Assembly: GCA_009193035.1 (NCBI GenBank)
Contig: SWDT01000015.1
Span: forward strand, 186,001 to 250,000
DNA from: Halicephalobus mephisto
Lineage: Eukaryota; Nematoda; Chromadorea; Rhabditida; Panagrolaimidae
DNA: 64,000 bases
Direction of reading: 5' to 3'
Position numbers and translations under genes: made by a program. Positions 33,588 through 42,781 of this stretch are shown here, piece by piece; within the stretch, counting starts at the first letter, position 1; the number at the start of each line of letters is the position of its first letter. Under the pieces are notes generated by a model that saw only the letters and a program-made list of their open reading frames with translations, ran no database searches and was not told the DNA's origin.

Positions 33588-34060
33588 ATCCCAATTTTGA
33601 ATAATTTGTATGTAAAAATTGAAAGGGTGCTTTGTTATTGCTTATTTATTGCAAGGGAAGGTTCATAAAATTTAAAGATAAGATTTGGGGATTTTTAGAG
33701 ATGTTCGAAAATTCGAAGCGAAATTTTCGCGCGATTTGGATTCAAATGTACTCATTGAATGTTTGCGTTTTTCCAAAAATTGAAGTTCTTCGTTTTCCAT
33801 TGAATTCCTTTTGGTTTTTTAAGATCTTTTTCTTTCCCTAATCTTTAATCCCATATATTTATAAATATACAATCTCCGACCGTTATTGATATATGAAAAT
33901 CTTGTTAAAATTAATATTTCTAAGTGAAACGTATTCGTTTTTATTGCTTCATAATTACTGACAAATTTATCGTTTAGCTGGTTTTATTTACGATGTTGAT
34001 ATATGGATATCGATTATTATCTCAAGATATATAGATTATTTATGATTTCCAGATCTCAGA
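33588..34060. other. Intergenic spacer
   Basis: AT-rich 3' flank of the secreted-protein gene and 5' flank of the YL1 gene, with no further feature seen. Confidence 0.5.
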
Positions 34061-35072
34061 ATGCCGCCGAAGCGCACATCAAGCAGAAGAAATTCCTCTC
34101 CACCGGCGAAGCGTCCAAAAAGATCGAAAAACACTGAACCTTTGGAAGACGAAGTTTTCGAGGATCAACCAAAAGAAGAACCGGAAAAAGAATCAGAAGT
34201 GGAAAATAGTTCCGATAGTTCATCCGATGATGAAGAGGGATCTTCTAGTGAAAGTGATTTTGAATTTGAAAGTTTGGCAAGAACCAGAAGTAGAAGGGCA
34301 GTGGCTGGTAATCGAATGCACCAGCTATTAGAAGAACAGAAAACGAAGGTGAAAAGTATGTTGCCAATGACTGAAGAAGACAAGGAAGCTTACAAGGACT
34401 TTGTTGAGGTTTGCTCCTTTCACTGACAAAATCTTTATTTCGTTTCCAAATTTCCAGGTCGATGACGACAAAGATTTCGAAGCAGATGACCAAGTAATAA
34501 AATCCGATTCAGAAGTTGATTCTGATTTTGACGAGGAAGAAGTCGACAATGAACCCGAGGATGCCGGAGAACGAGAGCTGAAGGAAGAAAAGAGGTCCGA
34601 TAGGGTTCGTTTGGAATAGTCATTGAATCAATTCATGCGTTAATTTCAGACAGCCAAATCAGAACAACAACGAAAGAAACGGGAAAAGTTGATGAAAGAA
34701 CTCGCAACTAACTTGATGGTCGAGGACAATATTGTAGACGACAAAACTCATGTCCGTTATCTCGCTGAAGCCAAAGAAGTCGCCATAAAGAACAAGGCCG
34801 ATCTTTTAAGAATCGAAGAACAACTGGCGAGGCGAAGAGAAGAAGATTTAGCTGCTTTCAAGCCGATTATCCGTGAGAGGAGACAAGACGTGATTCGACT
34901 TCAGAGAGGATTCACCAAAGACGGCGATTTTGTCAAGCGATTGACAATTCCAGAGAAGAATTTGAAAGACCATTCCCCAAGTCAAGTATGGATTGACAAG
35001 CAACATCTGATGCCTCCAAAACCAAAAGGATTCGATCAAATGGCACCGGAAATTATTGGATTTGGTTTCTAA
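34061..35072 (+). CDS. VPS72: YL1 / VPS72 homologue, SWR1/SRCAP chromatin-remodelling subunit
   Basis: Model join(34061..34408,34458..34604,34650..35072), 305 residues, two ~45-bp introns. The basic N-terminus is followed by an acidic Ser-rich tract, then the YL1 signature TRSRRAVAGNRMHQLLEEQ. Next come an acidic VDSDFDEEEVDNEPED segment, which in the family binds H2A.Z-H2B, and a charged helical region. VPS72 delivers H2A.Z to the SWR1/SRCAP complex in the nucleus. The small YL1_C domain normally found near the C-terminus is not evident; the protein ends PEIIGFGF. Either the domain is lost or diverged, or a 3' exon is missing, although the next gene converges only 37 bases away. Confidence 0.78.
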
Positions 35073-35109
35073 CTTTATTGAAATTCATGAAATTGGGTTA
35101 TTTGTACGC

Positions 35110-36643
35110 TTAGCCCACAGAGGATTTAAGATTGATTGGCTTTATATCAGTTACGGCTCCCTTTCCGAGAAGATTATTGAGTTTCTTTGGCGGTTGAACT
35201 TTGTTCTCCGGAGTAGCCAAGGTCGATTTTTGTTCTTTCCGTGTTTGATCCAGAGGCTTTGGATCTCTCTTTTGAGCCACGTATTCCTTGGCTGAATCCA
35301 AGAAGTATAATGTCTCGATGATGTCTTCTGGGATCGGTAGTTTAGAAGCGAAAAGAGCCCTTCTGATGGAGGGGGATTGTTTGGTCATAATTTCCAGAAG
35401 TTGGTCGAGTTTTTCGTCGATTGTGTAATTGTCGTTTCTGAACGTGTTATATAAGGCTTTGTAGTCGATGGGGTAGAGTTTTTTAGAAAGTTCTGCCAGA
35501 GGCTAAAGGTAGTAATTTGAATTTGCAAACGAAAGTAAACTTACGAAAGTGAATCTGACAGTATAGGTAATAGCGGAATAACTGTCAAAGTACATGGATT
35601 TTGTGCCAGGTAAATTATCTCGACAACGGTCAGTTTTTGGAAATTTCCGTTCACTGTTAGGAAGTCTGGTAATCATGTCAACGATGATTTCTTGTTTCTC
35701 ACTATAAGTCAGATTCCTGTGGTAGAGGACGTCTCTGATCTGCCATTGCGCCACTTCTGGAAGTTGGTTGAAGTAAGATGGAATCTCAAGTTGTCCGAGA
35801 ACATCGTCGTTTTGTTGGATGAGGATTTGGTTGACAGCCCTTTCGACTCCAATTCTGCTGAGACTGTCGTTGGCTTCGATGACTTGGAGCTGCTCGATGG
35901 CTGATCTCGGAAGGATAAAGTCCTGAACTCAAATCATCACAAATCTCAAAAAACCACAATAAAGTCACAATTTCAACACAATATATACATCATTCTAGTC
36001 CATTTAAAAAAAATTCAAAATATATAAACTTTTATTAAACATATATCTACTTCATTAAAATCCAAAAATTTCCACTGATTCCTGATCGCTTTTTCAAAAA
36101 CTAGTTAAATAGCTATAATTGTAATAAAAATACACCTAATTATAAAAAATAATCATTAAAATTGATTAAATAAAAACAGAAAACGAGTGTTTTGAAAATT
36201 AATAACCGGAAATTCGCTAATCTAATGAGCGAATTCATTTTTTATTTTCGTCGTCATTTTTTGAATAACTAATTAAATAATTGTAATTAACATAAAAAAC
36301 ACATCTCGTTATAAAAAAATTAAAGTTGTTTAAATTAAAGTAGAAAACGAATCCAAAAGGTTAATGACCAAAAATCCCATGCAAGTAAACGATTTTTTAT
36401 TTTCGATATATGAAATTTCGCACATTAGTCCTTATTTTTTCAAAATACCATTTAACCAAATAAACAGACTCTAAAGTTTATTTTGAAAACACATTTTAGC
36501 TTATTTCGAAATTTTAATTTGAATAAAAATGATTTTTTGTAAGGTAGAAACCTGCTTACCCAAGAAGCCTTCAAGATCGAGAATCCTTCCAATCCCCTCC
36601 AGAAGCTAATCAAATAAATAAAAATACAAAATTTCGACATCAT
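35110..36643 (-). CDS. Secreted DUF148-like protein, distant paralogue of the 32564 gene
   Basis: Model complement(join(35110..35502,35545..35922,36560..36643)), 284 residues; introns 42 and 637 bp. The first exon encodes a signal peptide (MMSKFCIFIYLISFWRGLEG). The mature part is helical, with LPEVAQWQIRDVLYHRNLTY...IIVDMITRLP, aligning in order with the LPE-x-I...SLP module of the secreted protein at 32564-33587. The C-terminal third is basic and Pro/Lys-rich. Function unknown. The two paralogues flank the YL1 gene on opposite strands. Confidence 0.7.
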
Positions 36644-36845
36644 TCTGACTAAATAGTTTTTTGCTCAATCTGATTTTATATGAACCAGAAAACTAACCAC
36701 TCCTCAAATCTAGACAGTCAAATCTTGTTTTTAGTCGTCTGATTAAACAAATCGAAAACTAGCTGTTTTTCGTTTCAATGATTACGAAAGGTTATGTTTA
36801 ATCACCTGAATGAGGATTTGCAGGTTTTAACCTTGTATTACTATT
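36644..36845. other. Intergenic spacer
   Basis: It holds the promoter side of the minus-strand secreted-protein gene. No feature beyond AT-rich sequence. Confidence 0.4.
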
Positions 36846-37065
36846 GTATTTATCACTCCGAGTGACCCGGGTTTAGATGAAGTCGATTCTCGAAGAAAAG
36901 ATTCATATAATAGACGCCTTAGGCACAATACCAAAAATACTATTGGATTTGATACAAACAAAACATTAACTTCTTGTCGAGAAAAACTGTATGTTCCCTT
37001 ATCGGTGCTAAGGTAATCCGCTCGGAACCAAGCGCTCCCCATTAAGGATGGGATGCCCGATCCAA
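36846..37065. repeat. Dispersed repeat, copy B
   Basis: It matches 5001-5170 (CACTCCGAGTGACCCGGGTT onward; CGCCTTAGGCACAATACC) and then 5371-5395, with a single degenerate minisatellite unit (TAATCCGCTCGGAACCAAGC) between. Roughly 90% identity to copy A outside the array. Confidence 0.85.
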
Positions 37066-37204
37066 CACCTTCCCCCTTTGGGAAACTACTATCCTTAACA
37101 ATTCAATTACTTATGCATGATTGACAATTTATCTCACAAATTTTAAAAGAAAATAGGTGGCCCTAAAGAGAGCCGTTAGGATAGTAATGAACTTAAGATT
37201 AATT

Positions 37205-37480
37205 CTAAATCTTTGCAATATCTCTAATAACGGCATCGAATGCATTTTCCCTTCTTAACTTATTTTTCCATAGAAATCCCACTAAATAAGAATCCATATA
37301 GTGTCTGGAAGTTCCACGATGACATTTAGTACGCCACTTGGCGGACCCCCACATTCTTTCAATATTTTGGGTATGAACTCCTGTTCTTGGATCTACACAA
37401 TTCAAATTGTGATTGACCTTGTAATGCCTGAATCCAGAAATTCCAAGCTCATCTTTGCAGGTTTTTATACAAGATCAATT
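37205..37480 (-). pseudogene. Merlin / ISXO2-type DDE transposase, C-terminal remnant
   Basis: About 85 residues read open to a TAG at 37205. The conserved IS1595/Merlin segment is present: VNHNLNCVDPRTGVHTQNIE, then RMWGSAKWR, then SYLVGFLWK. The N-terminal catalytic part is missing; an in-frame stop precedes it near 37470. Merlin elements are cut-and-paste DNA transposons related to bacterial IS1016/IS1595. This copy is dead, but could be the source of the nearby dispersed repeat. Confidence 0.75.
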
Positions 37481-37590
37481 GCGAAACCAGAAATATATCA
37501 ATCGGATGATGATGAGGAAAGGTAGATGAGTGTTAGTAGTATATAGGGGGTTTCTAGGAGAGCCCTCCGTCCCTCCTCGCCTCTACCAGA

Positions 37591-37645
37591 AAATAAGAGT
37601 TTTACGCGATAAATAACACATATTTTATTTAAAAAACTCTTATTT
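37591..37645. repeat. Inverted repeat near the left end of the Maverick-like element
   Basis: AAAATAAGAGTTTT is followed ~25 bases later by AAAACTCTTATTTT, an exact 14-bp inverted pair. About 40 bases on, GCCCTCCGGAGGGC at 37686-37699 is a perfect palindrome. These may be terminal or origin-like structures of the element. Confidence 0.6.
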
Positions 37646-37740
37646 TAAGCAACATTGATACTATTTTCACTAATAATTCTGACGCGCCCTCCGGAGGGCT
37701 TGTGTTATTTTATGCAATTCGGTCAATTTTTTTTACTTAA

Positions 37741-37999
37741 ATGTTTATTAACAAACCATCGACAAATTATGATATTATAAATTTATCAAATGAATTAAAA
37801 ATAAAAAATTTTAGAAGAGTATTCATGAGAGACACTTTTCCAGGTAAAATAAATAATATAGAATGTAGTCTTAAATCTAGATGTAAGTAAAAATAATGAT
37901 ACTCATTGGGTCTGTTATTATAAGAATAAAGACAAATGTTATTACTTTGATTCTTTTGGATTGGATCCTCCATTAGAATTACAAAAATATTTATTGTAA
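37741..37999 (+). pseudogene. Adenovirus-type cysteine protease (Polinton PRO), left copy, broken
   Basis: Starts at ATG 37741 and contains family segments (ELKIKNFRRVFMRDTFPGKI; THWVCYYKNKDKCYYFDSFG) aligned with the right copy. It is broken by a frameshift/stop near 37885 and ends at a stop at 37997. The His of the catalytic triad (THW) and the following Asp are present; the downstream nucleophilic Cys region is absent. In intact Polintons this enzyme matures capsid proteins. Confidence 0.75.
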
Positions 38000-38293
38000 A
38001 AAACTATGAAATTTTTAAAAATAATACTATAGAATATATTTCAAACACTCATTTATGCAAAAAAAGTTGTCACTGAAGTTTCGTTGTATACAGATCTGTC
38101 TGGTTATGAACACCTCGTAGAAAAAGAAATTAATAATAAAGATATTACGATAAAAGAATGTAAAGAAATGATAAAAAGTAAAGTCTGTGAATTTGGAACC
38201 TTGAAAAAAGGGTAACATTCATATCGCACTAATAATAAAGTTTCTATCGAATATCCAAACAGATTTACCAGTTTATTCAGAGCTAAGCACTAT

Positions 38294-39496
38294 TTGAAAG
38301 AGAATTGTGTTTTAATTGAGACTAAAGTTTTCTCTCACTATAACCAAAGACATCCTACTAACGTTCTAGTTGATATGAATAAGTGGGAATATTCAAAAGG
38401 TAGATGTAAGATTAAACCAAATGAATTAATGGTTTGGGAAGTGAATGATAAACAAAATTGTAAATTTATTTCTATTGGAGTTCTTAAGGGTTACTTTAAT
38501 GCTGATTTTTGGATCAATAATGCTTATCAAATAGCTTTAAATTTAATAGATAACTTCACGACTGATTGTGGAAATAATTTACAATTAACCTCAGAAGGTT
38601 ATGCGTTAAAATCTGTTAGAGAAAAAAGATCAGATCAGAATTCTGTTAAAACTTTTCAAGAAGCAGGAGAACTACAATATCTAGAAAATAATATCAAGAA
38701 TCAATTAAGACATTTAACAGAAACTTTTTGTCAAATGTTCAATGATCATAATGAAATTTTAGAAATATTATTGAAGGAGAACCCAAAGAAATTTATTCGA
38801 AAAGTCTTAAATTACACTGCAGTTGATGTTAAAGTAATTAATAATAGTATTATTGAAGTTAAATTCTGTAAAGAAATTAATAATAAGCTGATTGAATTTA
38901 CTGACCTAAATGATATTAAAGGCTTTATTCCTATCAAAATTAAGAAATATAATGATAAAATTTGGTATATGAAAGGTGGTGTCATTACTAATGATATTAG
39001 CTTCCACACTGGGAATATCTCTAATTTAAAAAATATTGAAATGAATAAATATGATTTACAATTTTTGAAAAGCAAATTAATTTTTAAAGAACACTTCTTC
39101 AATGATGTGAAGACTGATATCGAAGAAGAATTATTAAATGATATGAGGCAAATATCAAATGCTGAAGTAGAACTAAAGGAAAATGAGCAGAACTCAGCGA
39201 TTCCTCTTGAAATAATAAATGACTTGGATAACCTCTTTGAATCTTATTACTTGAAGTATTGGAGAATTTATGTAACCATTGCTTCGACACTAATTTATGT
39301 ATTTATTGCTAGATCTTTGATTTACATTGTATCACCACAGTTTTCTTTAAGTAGAACGAAACAAGGTAGAGTCGTTAGACTAGTTTTTTTTGAGGATGAA
39401 GAATCAGGTGAAAAAGTAGAAATGAAACCTCTTAAGATTGAAAGAAAGCCGAGTTTAACTAACTTTCCATCTGTTCTCTCATTAAATAAAAGTTAA
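38294..39496 (+). CDS. Envelope-like type I membrane glycoprotein of the Maverick-like element
   Basis: 400 residues are open from the first codon after a long in-frame stretch. The same frame is open back to a stop at 38213, and homologous-looking Cys-containing sequence continues upstream of that stop, so the N-terminus has probably been severed. Features are paired cysteines in the ectodomain (CVLIETK; GRCKIKPNELMVWEVNDKQNC; TTDCGNN; VKFCKE), many N-x-S/T sites, a candidate furin-like site REKR near residue 110, and a single membrane span near residue 330 (YVTIASTLIYVFIARSLIYI) followed by a ~50-residue basic tail. Layout fits a viral fusion glycoprotein; some nematode Mavericks are known to carry herpes gB-like fusogens. 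Class membership is an inference, no catalytic or fusion-loop motif being provable by eye. It is old and 5'-broken, not an intact viral gene. Confidence 0.5.
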   Translation: MKENCVLIETKVFSHYNQRHPTNVLVDMNKWEYSKGRCKIKPNELMVWEVNDKQNCKFISIGVLKGYFNADFWINNAYQIALNLIDNFTTDCGNNLQLTSEGYALKSVREKRSDQNSVKTFQEAGELQYLENNIKNQLRHLTETFCQMFNDHNEILEILLKENPKKFIRKVLNYTAVDVKVINNSIIEVKFCKEINNKLIEFTDLNDIKGFIPIKIKKYNDKIWYMKGGVITNDISFHTGNISNLKNIEMNKYDLQFLKSKLIFKEHFFNDVKTDIEEELLNDMRQISNAEVELKENEQNSAIPLEIINDLDNLFESYYLKYWRIYVTIASTLIYVFIARSLIYIVSPQFSLSRTKQGRVVRLVFFEDEESGEKVEMKPLKIERKPSLTNFPSVLSLNKS

Positions 39497-39513
39497 AAAA
39501 TTTAAAATAATAA

Positions 39514-39708
39514 ATGGTGATTGTATTTTCAGTGACTGAAAAAAATAATAAGTATAAACTATTAGATGAAAGCATTGCTAATAAAATCGAGCTAATCAAA
39601 GTCTATGATGATGAGAATCATGAGGAGAGTAAACCATTGACTAATAAATCAAATAAAAATAAAGTCCCTTCAAAAAAGCCTAGAAAAAAAATTAACAAAA
39701 AAAAATAA
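39514..39708 (+). CDS. Small basic ORF of the Maverick-like element
   Basis: 64 residues beginning 18 bases after the envelope-like stop. The first half is mixed; the last 20 residues are mostly Lys/Asn (KVPSKKPRKKINKKK). It resembles short basic DNA-binding or core proteins of DNA viruses only in composition. Unrecognised family. Confidence 0.4.
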   Translation: MVIVFSVTEKNNKYKLLDESIANKIELIKVYDDENHEESKPLTNKSNKNKVPSKKPRKKINKKK

Positions 39709-39720
39709 TGAATTTTTCCA

Positions 39721-39886
39721 TTTGTTCGAAATGTTGTTCTCGGCACTTTATTCCGAACACTCAAACTTGGGTAATTAAACCATTATAGACACGTTACAAA
39801 ATAAAAAACGCAACACGATCGATAAGTCTTTGCTAAGACTGTTAGCAGTCTCTCTGGATCGGTGGCGTTATCGCCGTTCCGATCAC
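39721..39886 (-). repeat. SL1-bearing repeat, copy B
   Basis: Exact 22-base SL1 match on the minus strand at 39781-39760 (begins GGTTTAATTACCCAAG). It is flanked by the same upstream hairpins as copy A: GACTGTTAGCAGTC at 39837-39850, and the GATCGG/CCGATC hairpin at 39856-39884, identical to copy A. The same downstream GTTCGGAATAAAG...CATTTCGAACAAA also follows. SL1 is followed by TGTTCGG, so a GT lies one base inside the leader, not at the canonical donor. Copy B has ~30 extra bases between hairpins and SL1. It appears inserted into, or carried by, the Maverick-like element. Confidence 0.7.
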
Positions 39887-39889
39887 CAT

Positions 39890-39955
39890 TATTTAGTAGG
39901 AAAAAAGGATAAATACGTAACAGGTTCTGGATTTAAAACAATTCTTCTAATTCAA
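39890..39955 (+). pseudogene. Degenerate fragment of the short capsid-type ORF at 40946
   Basis: Reads YLVGKKDKYVTGSGFKTI and then breaks. This parallels DYLVGKSITGSGFEMI of the intact short ORF 1 kb downstream, and the DNA is similar (TTAGTAGGAAAAA, ACAGGTTCTGGATTT). It implies an internal duplication disrupted by the SL1 repeat. Confidence 0.6.
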
Positions 39956-40360
39956 AAATAATTATTATATTATTCTTTTAATTAACAAGCAACGTAACCC
40001 ACCTTTGACGGTGAATTCTATAGGTTTCCGAAATTTTCAACTTATTTTGAGCGTCAATATTTTATAAAAATTATCACAATCACCCTGAAACATTCTAAAA
40101 TTTCTGAAAATCAGTTATAAAATATCTTCGTAATATATTGATCCCACTTTTTATTACAGTAATCAAGTATGATCATTTAAATTGTCATGAAGTTTTTTAA
40201 GCAGATAAAAATAATTAGTGAATTCTCATTGATTATGTAAATTATTCATTTGTTAGTAAAAAGTTATTGATATAATTTTATTGAATATGTGCTTTTCTTA
40301 GTCTCTTCTTCCCCATGATACAGATTATATTATTACTTCATTTATTTGAAATTAAAAAAC

Positions 40361-40513
40361 GAAATAAAAATCATGAAATTACTTTGAAAAAAATTTGTTT
40401 AAAATAAAAATCATGAAATTATTTGGAAGGAAATTTCTTTGAAATAAAAATCATGAAATTAATTTGAAGGAAATTTCTTTGAAATAAAAATTATGAAATT
40501 ATTTGGAAGGAAA
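40361..40513. repeat. Tandem array, 40-bp unit, 3.8 copies
   Basis: Exact 40-bp periodicity starting GAAATAAAAATCATGAAATT at 40361, 40401, 40441 and 40481, with small substitutions. Located inside the Maverick-like element. Confidence 0.92.
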
Positions 40514-40945
40514 AGTTAAAATTCAAAAAAATTTACTACAACTTACAAATACTTTTTCTTCTGATTTTAATCTTGTAATCAAATATCAAAGAATGAAAAT
40601 TACTCGCCACATAGGAACACACTATTTCAATTCCATCGTAGCAAGAGAAGAGTGGTTCAAATCATTATTCAGCTCTGCCTACCTGCAAGATCTTAAATTG
40701 GAAAACAAACTGCCTAAACTAATATAAAAAGGCTAATCAACTCACAAAATTGTCATTTATAGCTTTGCTGTTTTTCTGTATATTTCTTCATTACAACACG
40801 CTTAAACGTTCAGAAATCAGGTAAGTTTTTTACATTCATATCTTATAATCCATAATAGATTATTTTTGTAAAATAAAAATAAATTGTGGTAATGGATTGA
40901 TGATATGAGAAAAGATGTAGGGTTCTCTATTGTGATGAGAAGATT

Positions 40946-41068
40946 ATGGTAAATTTAACAAAGAAAAATAAAGAATTTGTCGATTACTTAGTAGGAAAAA
41001 GTATAACAGGTTCTGGATTTGAGATGATTCCTCCATATTCAAAAATAAATAATAAAATTTCTTTATGA
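40946..41068 (+). CDS. Short ORF with a protease-site-like motif, Maverick-like element
   Basis: 40 residues, MVNLTKKNKEFVDYLVGKSI... then TGSGFEMIPPY. ITGSG fits the adenoviral protease cleavage pattern (M/I/L)xGx-G. Small capsid or cement proteins of adenoviruses and Polintons carry such sites near a basic N-terminus. The stop overlaps the end of the convergent penton-like gene by a few bases. Its partial duplicate at 39890 supports a real element gene. Confidence 0.45.
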   Translation: MVNLTKKNKEFVDYLVGKSITGSGFEMIPPYSKINNKISL

Positions 41069-41506
41069 TATTTCTTTCAAATCCAACTCAATAAAAATAT
41101 TAATGTTTTTAAAATCAATCAAATTATTGTTAATATCTACTAATTTTAAATTTATTTTATTTGGTCTGTTAGTTACTTCATGGAAAATAATATCTTTAGG
41201 TTCTATTTCGATTTCATCATTAGGTCTTAATCTATAAATTGAATTAAACATCTGTTTATTAACATAACAATCTTCAATCAAATTGCATGCTATAAAAATA
41301 TTATCGATTTTATTGGTATTACCTGAGGAAGTTGGTTTATTGTTTTTCTCACTATTATTATTTTGATCATTTGTTTTTCTCTTAATTTCTAAACAACCAT
41401 CTAACTTTATAACTCCTATTTTGAACTTCTTACGCAAAAACTCTTGAGGAAAAGAATGCTCGAAAGTTGAATCGTTGGATGTTAGCTGTAATATGAAAAC
41501 CGTCAT
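41063..41506 (-). CDS. Penton-like minor capsid protein (Polinton type)
   Basis: 147 residues. The C-terminal half has the layout of the Polinton single-jelly-roll minor capsid protein: FIACNLIEDCYVNKQMFNSI, YRLRPNDEIEIEPKDIIFHE and INLKLVDINNNLIDFKNINI, then FIELDL. This corresponds to the family's I-x-I-x-L-D-x-x-G/N-x-L-I-D-F-x-x-x-x-I-x-I-x-L ending. A Ser/Asn-rich loop interrupts the N-terminal half. Intact, no frameshift, but shorter than many family members. It would form capsid vertices. Confidence 0.65.
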   Translation of the reverse strand: MTVFILQLTSNDSTFEHSFPQEFLRKKFKIGVIKLDGCLEIKRKTNDQNNNSEKNNKPTSSGNTNKIDNIFIACNLIEDCYVNKQMFNSIYRLRPNDEIEIEPKDIIFHEVTNRPNKINLKLVDINNNLIDFKNINIFIELDLKEIS

Positions 41507-41723
41507 TTATTAATTAAGAAAACTTTCATGATATTTTCTTTACACTAGAAAACGAGAGGTAATTATCAGTGAACTTTGTATCATTAGTCAGTTTCCGGTC
41601 AATGAGATAAGACACATTGGATAGAGGTGCTACTTTTCTTTAAGTCCTATAGCTGCTTATCGATAGGTTATTTTTGATAAATAATTTTTGTCATGAATTA
41701 CTTCGTGGGAGTAAGTACTCAGC

Positions 41724-41730
41724 TATAAAA
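41724..41730 (+). promoter_or_regulatory. TATA box of the spliced secreted cargo gene
   Basis: TATAAAA 34 bases before the ATG at 41764; a pyrimidine-rich initiator-like TTTCACTTTC follows. Confidence 0.55.
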
Positions 41731-41763
41731 CAAGTAGATTTATTTCACTTTCTTATTATCAAA

Positions 41764-42409
41764 ATGAACACTTCTACTCTATGTTTCATTTCCTTTATTT
41801 TCTTATTCATCAACCAATCTGAAGGAGATTCGACAGAATGTAGAGAAGCTCAATTTCTGGATCTGGATGAAGTAAGTTTAACAACTATATTTTTTGATTT
41901 ATAACTTTTTATTTTCAGACTTGTAGAGATTGTCATCCTTACTGTATGACTTGCACATCTTTTGGAACCAGTGTTGCGGAAAATGATTGTCTCTGTCTTG
42001 ATTTCATTCATATAAATTCTACTCATTTTCACTGTGTCGAGAATTGCGACAATTACAAGTGAGTTTTGATCTTTATGTAACCATGATTTTTCAAGTTTGT
42101 GGCGTTCCTGATTTAGTTATAAAAATTATCTCTTAGTATTAAAATCCATATAGAAAAACTTTCTCAACGTTCTCTAAATCAATTTTTGTCTTTTCTTAAC
42201 CCATCAATAATATTTCATTTTAATTCACCTACTTCAGACAAAACACTGAGATTGGAGAAATTTGTCAAACATGGCTTGAATTCTCCCCCGACATCCGATA
42301 TGAACATCTGACAGGTGAACAATGGCAAGGTGTGGGCGCCCTTGTGGGTAGCGCTGGTGCTGCTATAACAGGTGGTGCCTTGATGTGTTGTTCCGGTGGT
42401 CAGAGATAA
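41764..42409 (+). CDS. Three-exon secreted Cys-rich protein within the Maverick-like element (candidate cargo)
   Basis: Model join(41764..41871,41919..42058,42238..42409), 139 residues. It has a signal peptide (MNTSTLCFISFIFLFINQSE), then a Cys cluster (CRDCHPYCMTCTSF; CLCLDF; CVENC). The C-terminal segment is hydrophobic and Gly/Ala-rich (VGALVGSAGAAITGGALMCC), resembling a glycine-zipper membrane helix. Spliceosomal introns and a TATA box contrast with the intronless viral-type neighbours, so it looks like a captured host gene. No known family recognised. The last ~25 residues might insert into membranes, but no function can be assigned. Confidence 0.65.
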
Positions 42410-42499
42410 AGCTAACAGTATCCAAAGAGTTTTTTGATCTTTTTATCTCACTGTTCGGAACGATGCGGAAACGCCCAATTCCTCATGAGTCGATACAGA

Positions 42500-42781
42500 T
42501 CAACAGACACTACAAGCATGTTTTTGAATTTGAAAGGTTGATAATTCAATTGACGAATCAAAGTAATAACTCTTTTCTTTATTCTTGTAATAACAAACCC
42601 AATGAGTACCATTATTTCCACTTTCATCCAAATTTACAACTCCACACTCCACAGTCCAAGGGCTAACCTTATCCGGAAGAGTATCCCTCATAAATACCCC
42701 TCTAAAATTTTTTATCTTTAATTCTTTAGCTAATTTTGTAATGTCGTAATTTGTTAATGGTTTTAACGTTTTAATAAACAT
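42500..42781 (-). pseudogene. Adenovirus-type cysteine protease (Polinton PRO), right copy, truncated
   Basis: Open from ATG 42781. The first ~80 residues match the family: LTNYDITKLAKELKIKNFRG, VFMRDTLPDK, CGVVNLDESGNNGTHWVCYY and YYFDSS, including the catalytic His and Asp. After residue ~80 the sequence departs and a stop follows, so the Cys-containing C-terminal half is missing. About 70-75% identical to the left copy at DNA level. Confidence 0.8.
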
